Of a stretch of 22,685 nt of DNA, positions 13,423 through 21,552 are shown one piece after another (the stretch's first letter is position 1; the number at the start of each line of letters is the position of its first letter). The translations under genes and the position numbers were made by a program. This DNA is from a virus. Under the pieces are notes generated by a model. The model saw only the letters and a list, made by a program, of their open reading frames with translations, was not told the DNA's origin and made no database searches. The stretch is taken from positions 1 to 22,685 of the IMG/VR virus record IMGVR_UViG_3300042453_005799; one strand, 5' to 3'.

Positions 13423-14064
13423 TTAGTCATTTTGGAACATTTTATATGCTTCTAATATAGGGATATTTTTGATTTCTCCGGTTTTAGTATTTCTAATCTC
13501 AATGAGCGTATCGCCACCTACACACTCAACGTGAGCTAACTCGTCCAATATCAACAAATCGCAAGAACTACCACGGCCAGCCGAACTTGTTGTTGTTGTA
13601 ATGCCTATTCGCGAGCCATTCTCAAACTCAGCAGATGTTTTTCCATATTCTTTTACAGGAGGCTTTAACCAGTTTGGAAGCTCCTCATACGCTAATCTGA
13701 CCCTTCTAAATATTTCTATCGCGGTTGATTCCTTGTTTGCTACGAGAAGTATTCTTTGATCAGAGTTAAAGCAAGCAACCCAGAGAGCAAATATAGTCAT
13801 AATAGTCGATTTCCCTATTTGTCGTGATGCACAAATAATGCTAAATCGCTCCTTTTCGAGCATTTTTAATGCTTTTTTCTGACATTTATGTAGCTTAATC
13901 TTATTTCTTCCTTCTCCAGGCGCAATAATATAGAAGAAGTTTTCTGCAAAATAGATGATATCTTTACTAGCTTTCTTTAAATCTGCTATCTGCTCCGGCG
14001 TATATTCGAACTTTGCCCCTCGCTTAGGCAGGTTGGGGTTGTTCATGTAGAACTGATCTTCCAT
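13423..14064 (-). CDS. terL: terminase large subunit, N-terminal gene (N-extein + N-intein), 213 aa
   Basis: Residues 1-180 are the N-terminal ATPase part: HKCQKKAL (Q-motif-like), Walker A ASRQIGKST (79-87), LLVANKESTA, and Walker B LLILDELAHVE (170-180) with the catalytic Glu175. Cys181 begins the intein. The gene then ends after 33 intein residues with a stop. Alone it lacks the motif III region and the nuclease, so it should work only after trans-splicing. It follows the 456-residue gene by 11 nt. A GTAAATA box overlaps that stop, but at 8 nt from ATG it is a poor fit to the late pattern. Confidence 0.94.
   Translation of the reverse strand: MEDQFYMNNPNLPKRGAKFEYTPEQIADLKKASKDIIYFAENFFYIIAPGEGRNKIKLHKCQKKALKMLEKERFSIICASRQIGKSTIMTIFALWVACFNSDQRILLVANKESTAIEIFRRVRLAYEELPNWLKPPVKEYGKTSAEFENGSRIGITTTTSSAGRGSSCDLLILDELAHVECVGGDTLIEIRNTKTGEIKNIPILEAYKMFQND
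13426..13524 (-). other. N-part of a split intein, 33 residues
   Basis: It begins CVGGDTLIEI (block A; Cys1 is the splicing nucleophile) directly after DELAHVE of the terminase Walker B and ends EAYKMFQND at the stop. At 33 residues it is far shorter than the roughly 100 residues of a normal N-intein. From memory, AceL-TerL has about 25 and 104 residues and begins in the same way. Confidence 0.92.
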
Positions 14065-14075
14065 ATTTTTTTTAT

Positions 14076-15446
14076 TTACACTCTATCCTTTATACTCTCA
14101 ATTCCGAAATCAGTATATTTTTCGTATTCATATACTTCCTCTCGCGGAACCATCTTCGCTTGTGATTCTGCGTTTCTAAATGAAGATACCTTAGCAAAGT
14201 AATTTTTATCTCCTCTTTCAGGTCTTTCAGATTCTGGCACATCTTTAAAGGTATTAAAATAAGCTATATCATAAAAACTGGAATTTACATTATTACTGTA
14301 ATCGATGTTGTCTCCATCCTTATCTGTAATACTTATGTGCTCTATTTTATTATTTCTGTCTGTCGACCAAAGCATGCGTTTAATATTTGCGTTCTGTAAT
14401 ATATATACTCTACGTTTAAATACCGGGGTATCGGAATAACGAATCATTACAAGAGGGCCATAGGGATTTTTCTGCATGAAAGTATTTGTGTTTATTATAG
14501 ACTTTGAAAATCCTTTCCCGCCCTCGTCGCTGCGAGTAATCAATACATGATCATTATCAACCTCAATAACATCAGAAAATGAGTATAATCGGTCAATCTC
14601 TTCAAGAGCTATATTACTTAAATACTTTTCGTATTCCGTATTTTTTACAGCTTTACGCAGTATATAGTTTAGATAGTAAAATTTATCATCTTCATTCAAC
14701 CCGATATCATTTTTGTCCATGAATTGGCCGGATTTATAGTGAAACTGATATTTTTCTTCTGGGTCCTTTTTATTAATAAAAATGATTAGCTGGTCTTCCT
14801 CAGCGTAGTTTTGATAGTAGCCGAGACCTGGGGCAGCGGTGCACCAATCAGTACCCTTGCCAAGAGCGCAAGCAGCTCCTTGTGTTTGCGGGAAATAGAT
14901 CACCCACGTATCATTCTCGTAAACTTTTAACTGACCTTCGCCCTTTGTTGATTTTTCTTGTTTCTGGGCAAGATATTCTCTATATTTCGGAGCTATTTCC
15001 TCTATAGACTCTACAAACTCCTTAAAACTGCTATATTGCTCTATCGCTTTTTTTGGAAGTAATCTATCCATCTTTTGCTGCTTGATCTGATAAAAGAGCT
15101 CAAGCTGTCTTTTTAACAAGTTTGATCCTCCCGAAAGCGGAAGAGTGCCTCCTGGTCTTCTAAGAAAAAAACGATTTTCAGGATACTGTTGATCGTCTCT
15201 TACAATACGAGTTATTATCCAGTTTAATGCGTTTGCTCTATCTTTTTCCGGTATATCGCGTGGTATGCTTTCTATAATAGCAGATCTAAGCATTCCGTAA
15301 TCATGCTTTTGAAAAGAGTCCATATCTTCAATTGATTCTGCACCAGTAATTAATCTCTTAAATTTAGGGTCATCCATGCGCTTTACAGTTTCGCTATACG
15401 AAAGCTCGAGCAGCAAATGTCTATATGTATTATAAAACGATTCCAT
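14076..15446 (-). CDS. conserved phage protein with GTDWCTAAPG motif, 456 aa
   Basis: The N-terminal third is helical (MESFYNTYRHLLLELSYSET). The centre holds a domain reading DTWVIYFPQTQGAACALGKG, then TDWCTAAPGLGYYQNY, QLIIFINKKD and KYQFHYKSGQFMDKND. This pattern (G-x-x-WCTA followed by a Tyr block and a Y-Q-F/Q-F-M-D stretch) recurs in phage proteins of unknown function and weakly recalls PcfJ-type domains. The C-terminal third is a polar beta-rich region. Its position before terL in the same operon and a late box upstream suggest a virion or packaging role. No function is assigned. Confidence 0.72.
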   Translation of the reverse strand: MESFYNTYRHLLLELSYSETVKRMDDPKFKRLITGAESIEDMDSFQKHDYGMLRSAIIESIPRDIPEKDRANALNWIITRIVRDDQQYPENRFFLRRPGGTLPLSGGSNLLKRQLELFYQIKQQKMDRLLPKKAIEQYSSFKEFVESIEEIAPKYREYLAQKQEKSTKGEGQLKVYENDTWVIYFPQTQGAACALGKGTDWCTAAPGLGYYQNYAEEDQLIIFINKKDPEEKYQFHYKSGQFMDKNDIGLNEDDKFYYLNYILRKAVKNTEYEKYLSNIALEEIDRLYSFSDVIEVDNDHVLITRSDEGGKGFSKSIINTNTFMQKNPYGPLVMIRYSDTPVFKRRVYILQNANIKRMLWSTDRNNKIEHISITDKDGDNIDYSNNVNSSFYDIAYFNTFKDVPESERPERGDKNYFAKVSSFRNAESQAKMVPREEVYEYEKYTDFGIESIKDRV

Positions 15447-15459
15447 ACAAATTTGAATG

Positions 15460-15467
15460 AATAAATA
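15460..15467 (+). promoter_or_regulatory. late promoter box for the tail tube gene
   Basis: The plus strand reads AATAAATA, TATTT, ATG (15473), with 5-nt spacing. It is part of the perfect palindrome ATAAATATATTTAT (15461-15474). Confidence 0.6.
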
Positions 15468-15475
15468 TATTTATG
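15468..15475 (-). promoter_or_regulatory. late promoter box for the 456-aa / terminase operon
   Basis: The minus strand reads CATAAATA, 21 nt before ATG 15446. It directly abuts the oppositely facing plus-strand box. Confidence 0.55.
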
Positions 15476-16072
15476 GCTATAAACCCAAATAATCAAAATT
15501 ATATACCATCCCCTCTTAACAAGGCTTTAACAGATAAGTTTTTAATGGTTTTAAAATTGCCTGAAGCGCTTAAACCTATTAACGAAAAGTTTCGTCGAGA
15601 TAATAAAACTTTACAGCTTGATACATTGCAGTTTTCTATCTGGGGCTCTGTTGTGCCAAAAATAAGTGTTCCTTCAGTTCAGATGCAATATATGGGAGGC
15701 AATTTCCCTATATCTTCTCATGCTTATCCTCAATGGGACCCTATTACTGTAAAATTTGAAGTAGATAATATGTGGTCTAATTATTGGGTCATATACCAAT
15801 GGCTAAACTTGATGCGTAATGATAAAGCTGGTATTATGAGAGGGATATCTGATAAGCAGGGACTGATAAGCGGAGACTCTCCTGTAAGTACATACTCCTC
15901 TGATATGACCGTGTATGCTCTCGATGAGTACGAGCAGCCTATTATTAAATGGACTTATACCTATGCTTTCCCAACTAATCTATCTGATATTAATTTCTCT
16001 GAAAGAGATACAAAGCAAATCGAGTGCTCTTTTACCTTTCAATTCTCTCAGCTTTTTTGCGAGTTAATATAA
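15473..16072 (+). CDS. 19: tail tube protein, gp19-like, 199 aa
   Basis: The pattern fits T4-type tail tube proteins: ISVPSVQMQYMGGNFPISSH, then YPQWDPITVKFEVDN, WVIYQWLNLM, a DMTVYALDEYEQP strand, and KWTYTYAFPTNLSDINF followed by a C-terminal strand CSFTFQFSQL. In T4 gp19 the W-x-P-TN-[VI] motif near the end is equivalent. The protein would stack as hexameric rings to form the inner tube. The length is slightly above T4 gp19 (163 aa). It lies upstream of the sheath gene, the reverse of the T4 order. It could be a paralogue such as a tube-like terminator, but major tube is more likely. Confidence 0.82.
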   Translation: MAINPNNQNYIPSPLNKALTDKFLMVLKLPEALKPINEKFRRDNKTLQLDTLQFSIWGSVVPKISVPSVQMQYMGGNFPISSHAYPQWDPITVKFEVDNMWSNYWVIYQWLNLMRNDKAGIMRGISDKQGLISGDSPVSTYSSDMTVYALDEYEQPIIKWTYTYAFPTNLSDINFSERDTKQIECSFTFQFSQLFCELI

Positions 16073-16146
16073 ATTAGCAAATTATAGATCAATATTTATA
16101 CTAGATAATAAATATTACCGTTTTTTAAAAAAATGGGTTGAAAATC

Positions 16147-16154
16147 TATAAATA
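16147..16154 (+). promoter_or_regulatory. late promoter box for the tail sheath gene
   Basis: TATAAATA, exact T4 late consensus, with a 6-nt spacer (GGATAT) to ATG 16161. Between 16073 and 16146 I see nothing else. Confidence 0.8.
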
Positions 16155-16160
16155 GGATAT

Positions 16161-18518
16161 ATGAGAACAATACAATCCCCAGGGGTAGAAATTCGAGAAT
16201 TTGATTTAACATCAAGATTAGCCACATTTGCAGGAACTGATGTCTTTGTTACCGGCTTTGCTGATAAGGGGCCGACTGATGAAGTTATTAGGCCTTCGAG
16301 CTTAAGAGAATTCGAGGCTATTTACGGCGTACCTAAAACTCCAGCTGAAAGATATTTTTATTACAGTGTTGACCCGCTTATTAAAGCTGGTGCAAACGTT
16401 TATGTTTCAAGAATGCCGTACGGAGCTAATACAGGGGAAGGGTTCGGATCTTACTATGGTGCGCTTGTTTATCCAGTCGTAGCTGTTACAGGGCCTGCTC
16501 TCTCTTCTCTTAGTACAGATCTTAATCAAACATCGGCAACTTATGTGCTCGGTCAACCAAGAGCTTTTAGTCTTACAAAAAGCGAATATCTTGGATGTTT
16601 GGATGGAACAGGATTTACCTGGAGCTCAACTGGATTGAGCGGCGCTAATATAAGTATGACTCTTAATGCTGGATCTTCTGCGCTTAGTTCGACTGTAAGT
16701 TTTAACAGTGTTAGCTCGTTTGGATATGCAGGACTTGTTGTTCTTAACAAGGGACAAACTACTGTTAATCCTAGATTCGAAGGATACTATGTCGGTATTG
16801 CTGATAATACCAATTTTAATCCTGCAACTCAATATGATTCCATTAGAAGTGTAAAGGTCTTAACAACATCTGCTTCTAACACAGGGTTAACTCTCAATAC
16901 TAATTTGCCTGCAAATAGAATTAACTTCGCTCTTAGTGGTTCGAATACTTCTAGCGGGACTGTATCAGAGGTAATGGAAGGATTAGCTGGATTTGATATT
17001 TCTCAAGCTAATTATAGCGATATACTTAACGTTGGGGTGTTTAAATTGCGCCAATCAATATTTACCCCCGACACAATTAAGCTTGACTACGTTCTTGAAG
17101 ATTCTGCTGCAGGATCTATAAGTTATGGGCGTCAAATTGGCGATCCTAACGGTGGTTCTCCTCTTCCATTCTTCATCGAAGATAGACTTAATCCGATGTC
17201 GAGAAATGTAACTGTGCTTGTTAATGATTATATTAGCAATAGAACCGTCGGTAATACAGAAGGTCTTGATTCTGACGGAACCCCGCTCAAGAAAGTAAGA
17301 GTTTATAACAATACTCTTATCGAGACATTGACACAATCCACAAGCGCCTCTTACGGCATTAGCAATACTATAATGAGTAATCTTTCCGGTCTCGGTGTCG
17401 CCGATAACTTAAACCCTATCGGAGCTTATTCGGATGAAACATTTACTAACAAGGATCTTGGATCTATTCCGTTGAAGCTTGATCGTATTCTCGATCTTGT
17501 ACGTAATGATGAGATTTATAATATCGATGTTTCTGTTGAAGCTGGTCTTGGCACTATATATGCTATGACTAAAGCTCTTGGTACATCTACATTTGATGAC
17601 ACAGCAACTGGAGCTGGTCTTACAACCGGTCTCAATGCTCTTCAAACTACCGGAAGTTATAGCGCTCCCGGTCTTGACACAGATTTGAGAGGAAACTACA
17701 ATACTATATTCTCTAAGTTCCAAACATTCGCTGAGCTAGAGCGTAAAGATCATATCTTTATTGCTGATCCTCTCAGACCGATCTTTGTTACTGGTGTCAA
17801 TAACAAAACTCTCAAAGATACTAGCAAAAACTGGTCTCAGCACATCTTTAGTGCTCTCAGACATCAGTTTAGCCTTGCTAACTCTTCGTATGCTACTACA
17901 TACGCTAACTGGGCAAGAGTCAATGATAAGTTCTCTGGCAGAGATGTCTGGGTACCGTTCTCTGGCATTGCAGCGTCTATCATGACTACAACCGATACTA
18001 ACAACGATCCCTGGTGGGCCCCTGCTGGGTTTACAAGAGGTCGGGTGTTCGGCGTTAACGATATTGCTGTTGAGCCTAATCAAAAGCAGAGAGATGATCT
18101 TTATAAGTTCTCTCTTAACCCGATTACAGCTTTCAGAGAAGGTATTACAGTGTTTGGTCAAAAGACCTTGCAGAAAATGCCTGGGGCGTTTGATAGAATC
18201 AATGTTCGTAGATTGTTCTTGTATCTTGAGAAAGTTACAAAAGCTACTTGTCGCTATTACGTCTTCGAACCCAATACCATCTTTACTCGTACCCGTGTTA
18301 AAGATGATCTTAGACCTCTTTTTGAGCGGGCTAAGAATAACGAAGGCGTTTATGATTATATAATTGTCTGCGACGAAAGAAATAATACTCCAGACGTAAT
18401 AGATCAAAATGAGCTTATAATTGACATATATATTAAGCCGGTAAGAGCCGCTGAGTTTATTTTGGTGAATTTCTATGCGACCCGCACTGGCGCGGACTTC
18501 CAAGAGTTTATTGGTTAA
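16161..18518 (+). CDS. 18: contractile tail sheath protein, gp18-like, 785 aa
   Basis: The N-terminus IQSPGVEIREFDLT is the sheath signature, followed by FVTGFADKGPTDEV and REFEAIYG. The C-terminal conserved core has NVRRLFLYLEKVTKATCRYY, FEPNTIFTRTRVKDDLRP, YDYIIVCDERNN and IKPVRAAEFILVNFYATRTG. These two parts carry the arm exchange that links subunits in contractile sheaths. The middle (about 120-400) is Ser/Thr/Asn/Gly-rich and variable, probably outward-facing domains. It is longer than T4 gp18 (659 aa). A perfect hairpin terminator follows. Confidence 0.95.
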   Translation: MRTIQSPGVEIREFDLTSRLATFAGTDVFVTGFADKGPTDEVIRPSSLREFEAIYGVPKTPAERYFYYSVDPLIKAGANVYVSRMPYGANTGEGFGSYYGALVYPVVAVTGPALSSLSTDLNQTSATYVLGQPRAFSLTKSEYLGCLDGTGFTWSSTGLSGANISMTLNAGSSALSSTVSFNSVSSFGYAGLVVLNKGQTTVNPRFEGYYVGIADNTNFNPATQYDSIRSVKVLTTSASNTGLTLNTNLPANRINFALSGSNTSSGTVSEVMEGLAGFDISQANYSDILNVGVFKLRQSIFTPDTIKLDYVLEDSAAGSISYGRQIGDPNGGSPLPFFIEDRLNPMSRNVTVLVNDYISNRTVGNTEGLDSDGTPLKKVRVYNNTLIETLTQSTSASYGISNTIMSNLSGLGVADNLNPIGAYSDETFTNKDLGSIPLKLDRILDLVRNDEIYNIDVSVEAGLGTIYAMTKALGTSTFDDTATGAGLTTGLNALQTTGSYSAPGLDTDLRGNYNTIFSKFQTFAELERKDHIFIADPLRPIFVTGVNNKTLKDTSKNWSQHIFSALRHQFSLANSSYATTYANWARVNDKFSGRDVWVPFSGIAASIMTTTDTNNDPWWAPAGFTRGRVFGVNDIAVEPNQKQRDDLYKFSLNPITAFREGITVFGQKTLQKMPGAFDRINVRRLFLYLEKVTKATCRYYVFEPNTIFTRTRVKDDLRPLFERAKNNEGVYDYIIVCDERNNTPDVIDQNELIIDIYIKPVRAAEFILVNFYATRTGADFQEFIG

Positions 18519-18534
18519 ATAGATATACTATCAA

Positions 18535-18565
18535 TTAAAAATCCAGGCTTAGCCTGGATTTTTAA
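18535..18565 (+). terminator. terminator after the tail sheath gene
   Basis: TTAAAAATCCAGGC (18535-18548) pairs perfectly with GCCTGGATTTTTAA (18552-18565) around a 3-nt loop, with a T-run on the plus strand. Confidence 0.9.
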
Positions 18566-18594
18566 TATATACAAATTAAATTTTATCTATAGAC

Positions 18595-20433
18595 ATGATT
18601 GACTATAATTATATATCAACAGATATAGAGACTATTCTGCGTCTTAAAGAAAAATTTCCTAAGCATTTTTCAGCTATGGTTAAGCGCCAGCATGTCGATA
18701 TATATTCTCGTATTATAGAATATAATAACTATTATAAATTGCATACAGAGACATTAAGTCAGAGTATTTACAATTATATACATCAGATAACAGCAATTCC
18801 TAAATGCCCCGAGACTGATAAACCTCTAAAATGGTGGGGAGCTAATTGGTCTTATAGAAAGTATTCGAAGCGTGGGATATTATCAAAAGAATCTATAATT
18901 GCTAGATCAAATAAAAAAAAGAATAAATCCTTTAAAAAGAATATAATAGACTATAAAACCCTCTCGCCTCCAGCAGCTACATTCGACGAGCTGAGATATA
19001 AATTACACGATCTTTTCCCTAGCGAGGGCTATAATGCTATAAGTCAATTATTATCATCTCGATATCCCGAACTCAAAAAGCAAATTCACGACTTCTACGC
19101 TACTAAATATATCGCTGATTTTAAAGAGTATTTATTCCTACTTTGCAACAATCTTACCGATCCTCCGCGATGTGAAGTAAATCCATTAGATTATTGCACG
19201 TTTATATCTTGTAAAGAGGGCTATAAACCATATAATGTAAAAAATGTAGCAGAGAAAAAAATAATAGATAGAAATAACAAGATAGAAAATTCTATTACAT
19301 ATGATATATGTGAAACGAAAAAGCTGCTACAGCATTATATAGATAGTGGGGATATATGCAAACAAAATTTAAAACAATCTCTTACAAAAATTGACCCTAA
19401 TATTGTAAAATCTATTATAATACATGGCGATAAATCTGCAGATACCTTTTCACATAAATGTCATTTATTGATATACGGCTCTCCTGAGCAGCAAAACCGC
19501 ATTAAACATCAGTATATGGGATTCGATACTGGATACGCAGAAAGGTTTAAACACACCAATACTAGTGCGGGAGAGGAACAGTTAGCAGAATTTATTTCTC
19601 AATTTTCAAAAATTGAAAAATATAGAGATGATAAAGAAATTGATATATACATCCCCGAAAAGCAAATCGGTTTTGAATATAACGGAGAGTATTATCATTC
19701 AAATGCTTATAAAAGCAAAAACTATCATTTAGATAAAACCCTACATTTTAATAAGAACGGGATAAGTTTATTTCACATATTTGAAAATGAGTGGTGTAAT
19801 AAGAGATCTATAGTTGAATCTATAATCAAAAGCAAATTAGGGGTGATAGATAATAGGATTTTTGCGAGAGAGTGTATTGTTAAAGCAATCGACTCAGAAC
19901 AAAAAGGGAAATTTTTAACATTAAATCACATTCAGGGTAACGATAAAGGCTTTCTCAATCTAGGTCTGTTTTATCAGTCAGAGCTGGTTAGCGTAATGAC
20001 TTTTGCAAAAAGAAAAATTACCGGTAAAAGAACATTTGAGCTTTCAAGATTTTGTAATAAGTTAAACACTACTGTTATTGGAGGGGCATCTAAGATGTTT
20101 AAACACTTTATTAATAACTACTATGAATATGGTCAGGAAATCACCACATATTCCGATTTAAGATATTCTCAAAACTCCCAACTATATGAAACGCTCGGGT
20201 TTAAATTCTCGCACCGATCGTCTCCAAATTACTATTACTTTAAGCCTGCTGGTGGTGGTAAATATATGAAATTGATACACCGAAGCGGATTCATGAAACA
20301 TATGCTTAAGTTTAAGCTCAATATATATGATGAAAATAAAACAGAGAAGGAAAATATGTCAGATAACGGGTATTACTGGATTTATGATTGCGGTAACAAC
20401 GTATATAAGTATAGCGCAGAACCGCTCTCTTAA
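18595..20433 (+). CDS. free-standing homing endonuclease, Vsr-like with GNAT-like C-terminal domain, 612 aa
   Basis: The N-terminal region has a HEG pattern (IYNYIHQITAIPKCPETDKP, WSYRKYSKRG). At about 325-400 lies the Vsr-like (EDxHD, I-Bth0305I-type) nuclease: GEEQLAEFISQF, EIDIYIPEKQIGFEYNGEYY, HSN, HLDKTLHFNKNGISLFHIFE, NEW. At about 420-570 a domain reads NHIQGNDKGFLNLGLFYQSE, then LVSVMTFAKRK, FELSRFCNKLNT, TTYSDLRYSQNSQLYETLGF, which resembles the GNAT fold of phage Mom-like proteins. It stands alone after the sheath terminator with no late box. AT content is higher than in the sheath gene, as expected for a mobile gene. It likely targets a neighbouring late gene in related phages. Confidence 0.86.
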   Translation: MIDYNYISTDIETILRLKEKFPKHFSAMVKRQHVDIYSRIIEYNNYYKLHTETLSQSIYNYIHQITAIPKCPETDKPLKWWGANWSYRKYSKRGILSKESIIARSNKKKNKSFKKNIIDYKTLSPPAATFDELRYKLHDLFPSEGYNAISQLLSSRYPELKKQIHDFYATKYIADFKEYLFLLCNNLTDPPRCEVNPLDYCTFISCKEGYKPYNVKNVAEKKIIDRNNKIENSITYDICETKKLLQHYIDSGDICKQNLKQSLTKIDPNIVKSIIIHGDKSADTFSHKCHLLIYGSPEQQNRIKHQYMGFDTGYAERFKHTNTSAGEEQLAEFISQFSKIEKYRDDKEIDIYIPEKQIGFEYNGEYYHSNAYKSKNYHLDKTLHFNKNGISLFHIFENEWCNKRSIVESIIKSKLGVIDNRIFARECIVKAIDSEQKGKFLTLNHIQGNDKGFLNLGLFYQSELVSVMTFAKRKITGKRTFELSRFCNKLNTTVIGGASKMFKHFINNYYEYGQEITTYSDLRYSQNSQLYETLGFKFSHRSSPNYYYFKPAGGGKYMKLIHRSGFMKHMLKFKLNIYDENKTEKENMSDNGYYWIYDCGNNVYKYSAEPLS

Positions 20434-20459
20434 TTTACTAGTCTATATAAAATATATAA

Positions 20460-21149
20460 TTAATCGCCCTCTCTCACCTTGTATCGTTGTTGGAACCTTG
20501 CTTCTGTACCGCTACCAACATATTCGGCTCTTAGTACGCCTAAAGCAGCTTTAAGCTTTTGTCGCACATCTTTTTCTGTTTTACCTATTGCCGCAATAAA
20601 ACTCTCGACTCTGCCTTCGCCGCCATGGAATGACCAATCCCATTCAGTATTTCCGATTACACATTCTGGAAGTTTGTCCCAGGAATCACCAACGAGAAGC
20701 CTATAACTCTCCGGGGTTAATGCTATTCCTACATACGGGAATAATTCTTGAGCTTTATTTCGAGCCTCTTTAAGCTGTTGCATCTCTTCCGGAGATCTTT
20801 TATAACGTGATTGAAAAGTAGGGTTAAGCGCTATATCTGATAAAATTTTACATTTAGGTATGAATAAGTTATGAAGAAGTGATTCAAAGAAAGTAGCTAA
20901 ATAACTACTAGATATATTATGCCCTTTAGCAAACTCGCTAAATTTTGCATCATATAGAGTCTGTTCTTGTTGTCCTCCGCCACCGCTAGTTGGGTCAAAA
21001 TAATGGTCAATAGAAGAAGTACCCCAATCTGTAAATGTACTTACTTCAACATTGAGTAAATCTGCAATTTCAATTGCAGGAACGATATCTCCATATTTCT
21101 TTTTAGAGGAAGTATAAGCCTCCCAGATTAACTCCGCATCTTGTTTCAT
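20460..21149 (-). CDS. hypothetical late protein with ELIWEAY N-terminus, 229 aa
   Basis: It starts MKQDAELIWEAYTSSKKKYG. The ELIWEAY segment also opens the protein at 21553-21858. The remainder is helical with a Gly-rich bend (TSGGGGQQEQ) and a conserved-looking TEWDWSFHGGEGRVES segment. No domain is recognised. A late box CATAAATA lies 5 nt before the ATG, so this is a late, probably virion or head-internal protein. It converges on the homing endonuclease gene with a 26-nt gap and no obvious terminator. Confidence 0.72.
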   Translation of the reverse strand: MKQDAELIWEAYTSSKKKYGDIVPAIEIADLLNVEVSTFTDWGTSSIDHYFDPTSGGGGQQEQTLYDAKFSEFAKGHNISSSYLATFFESLLHNLFIPKCKILSDIALNPTFQSRYKRSPEEMQQLKEARNKAQELFPYVGIALTPESYRLLVGDSWDKLPECVIGNTEWDWSFHGGEGRVESFIAAIGKTEKDVRQKLKAALGVLRAEYVGSGTEARFQQRYKVREGD

Positions 21150-21154
21150 TATTA

Positions 21155-21162
21155 TATTTATG
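21155..21162 (-). promoter_or_regulatory. late promoter box for the 229-aa gene
   Basis: The minus strand reads CATAAATA, TAATA, ATG. The spacing is 5 nt. Confidence 0.72.
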
Positions 21163-21175
21163 AAAACAGACAGGA

Positions 21176-21547
21176 CTATTCTATAATCTCGATATTACAT
21201 TTAGCAATGCCTCGGCTAATGAGCTGTAAATCTCTTGCTGCGGCCTGAGATACATCTAATACTCTTCCAGCGATATAAGGCCCTCTATCGGTAATAACCA
21301 CAGTAGTTTGCAAATCTGGATTATCCTCACGAACTACCTTTACCTTTGTATTAAAAGGCAAGGTCTTATGAGCAGCAGTTCTCAGAGAATCATTTAGAGG
21401 TATACCTGATGCTGTTGTTGTAGAGTTTGTTCTCGTAGAATAATGAGAAACAATACCACTCTGATAGAGGGTAGTTTTTGCTTTTTCAGTTTGAGCGCAA
21501 CCTATAAAAAATAGTATTGGGAGTACAAATATAAAATTTTTAATCAT
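21176..21547 (-). CDS. RlpA-like double-psi beta-barrel lipoprotein, 123 aa
   Basis: The ATG at 21547 gives a short signal peptide ending in lipobox FIGC (Cys17); an earlier TTG at 21556 is less likely. The mature part is one RlpA-type domain: SGIVSHYS, TASGIPLND, LRTAAHKTLPFNTKVKVV (His60) and VVITDRGPYIAGRVLDVSQA (Asp87). In bacterial RlpA the matching Asp and His act in lytic cleavage of stem-peptide-free glycan strands. There is no SPOR domain, so it would not be guided to septal peptidoglycan. It lies in a late operon, 5 nt after the 101-residue gene. A role in wall remodelling at lysis or entry is inferred. Confidence 0.85.
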   Translation of the reverse strand: MIKNFIFVLPILFFIGCAQTEKAKTTLYQSGIVSHYSTRTNSTTTASGIPLNDSLRTAAHKTLPFNTKVKVVREDNPDLQTTVVITDRGPYIAGRVLDVSQAAARDLQLISRGIAKCNIEIIE

Positions 21548-21552
21548 ATAAA

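Noticed and set aside
13423-14064. Terminase broken by a nonsense mutation or assembly error (pseudogene)
   Set aside because: Both breakpoints carry intact intein blocks with Cys1 and His-Asn-Thr, and the space between holds a full endonuclease gene, so the break is organised.
14065-14080. TGTAAATA upstream of the terminase N-part as a late promoter
   Set aside because: The spacing to ATG is 8 nt, the first bases do not fit, and the box is formed by the stop codon of the preceding gene. Co-transcription from 15468-15475 is simpler.
17736-18503. 255-codon open frame antisense to the 3' half of the tail sheath gene
   Set aside because: It lies wholly inside a certain gene on the other strand, has no recognisable domain or promoter, and its composition is what the reverse of this codon pattern gives.
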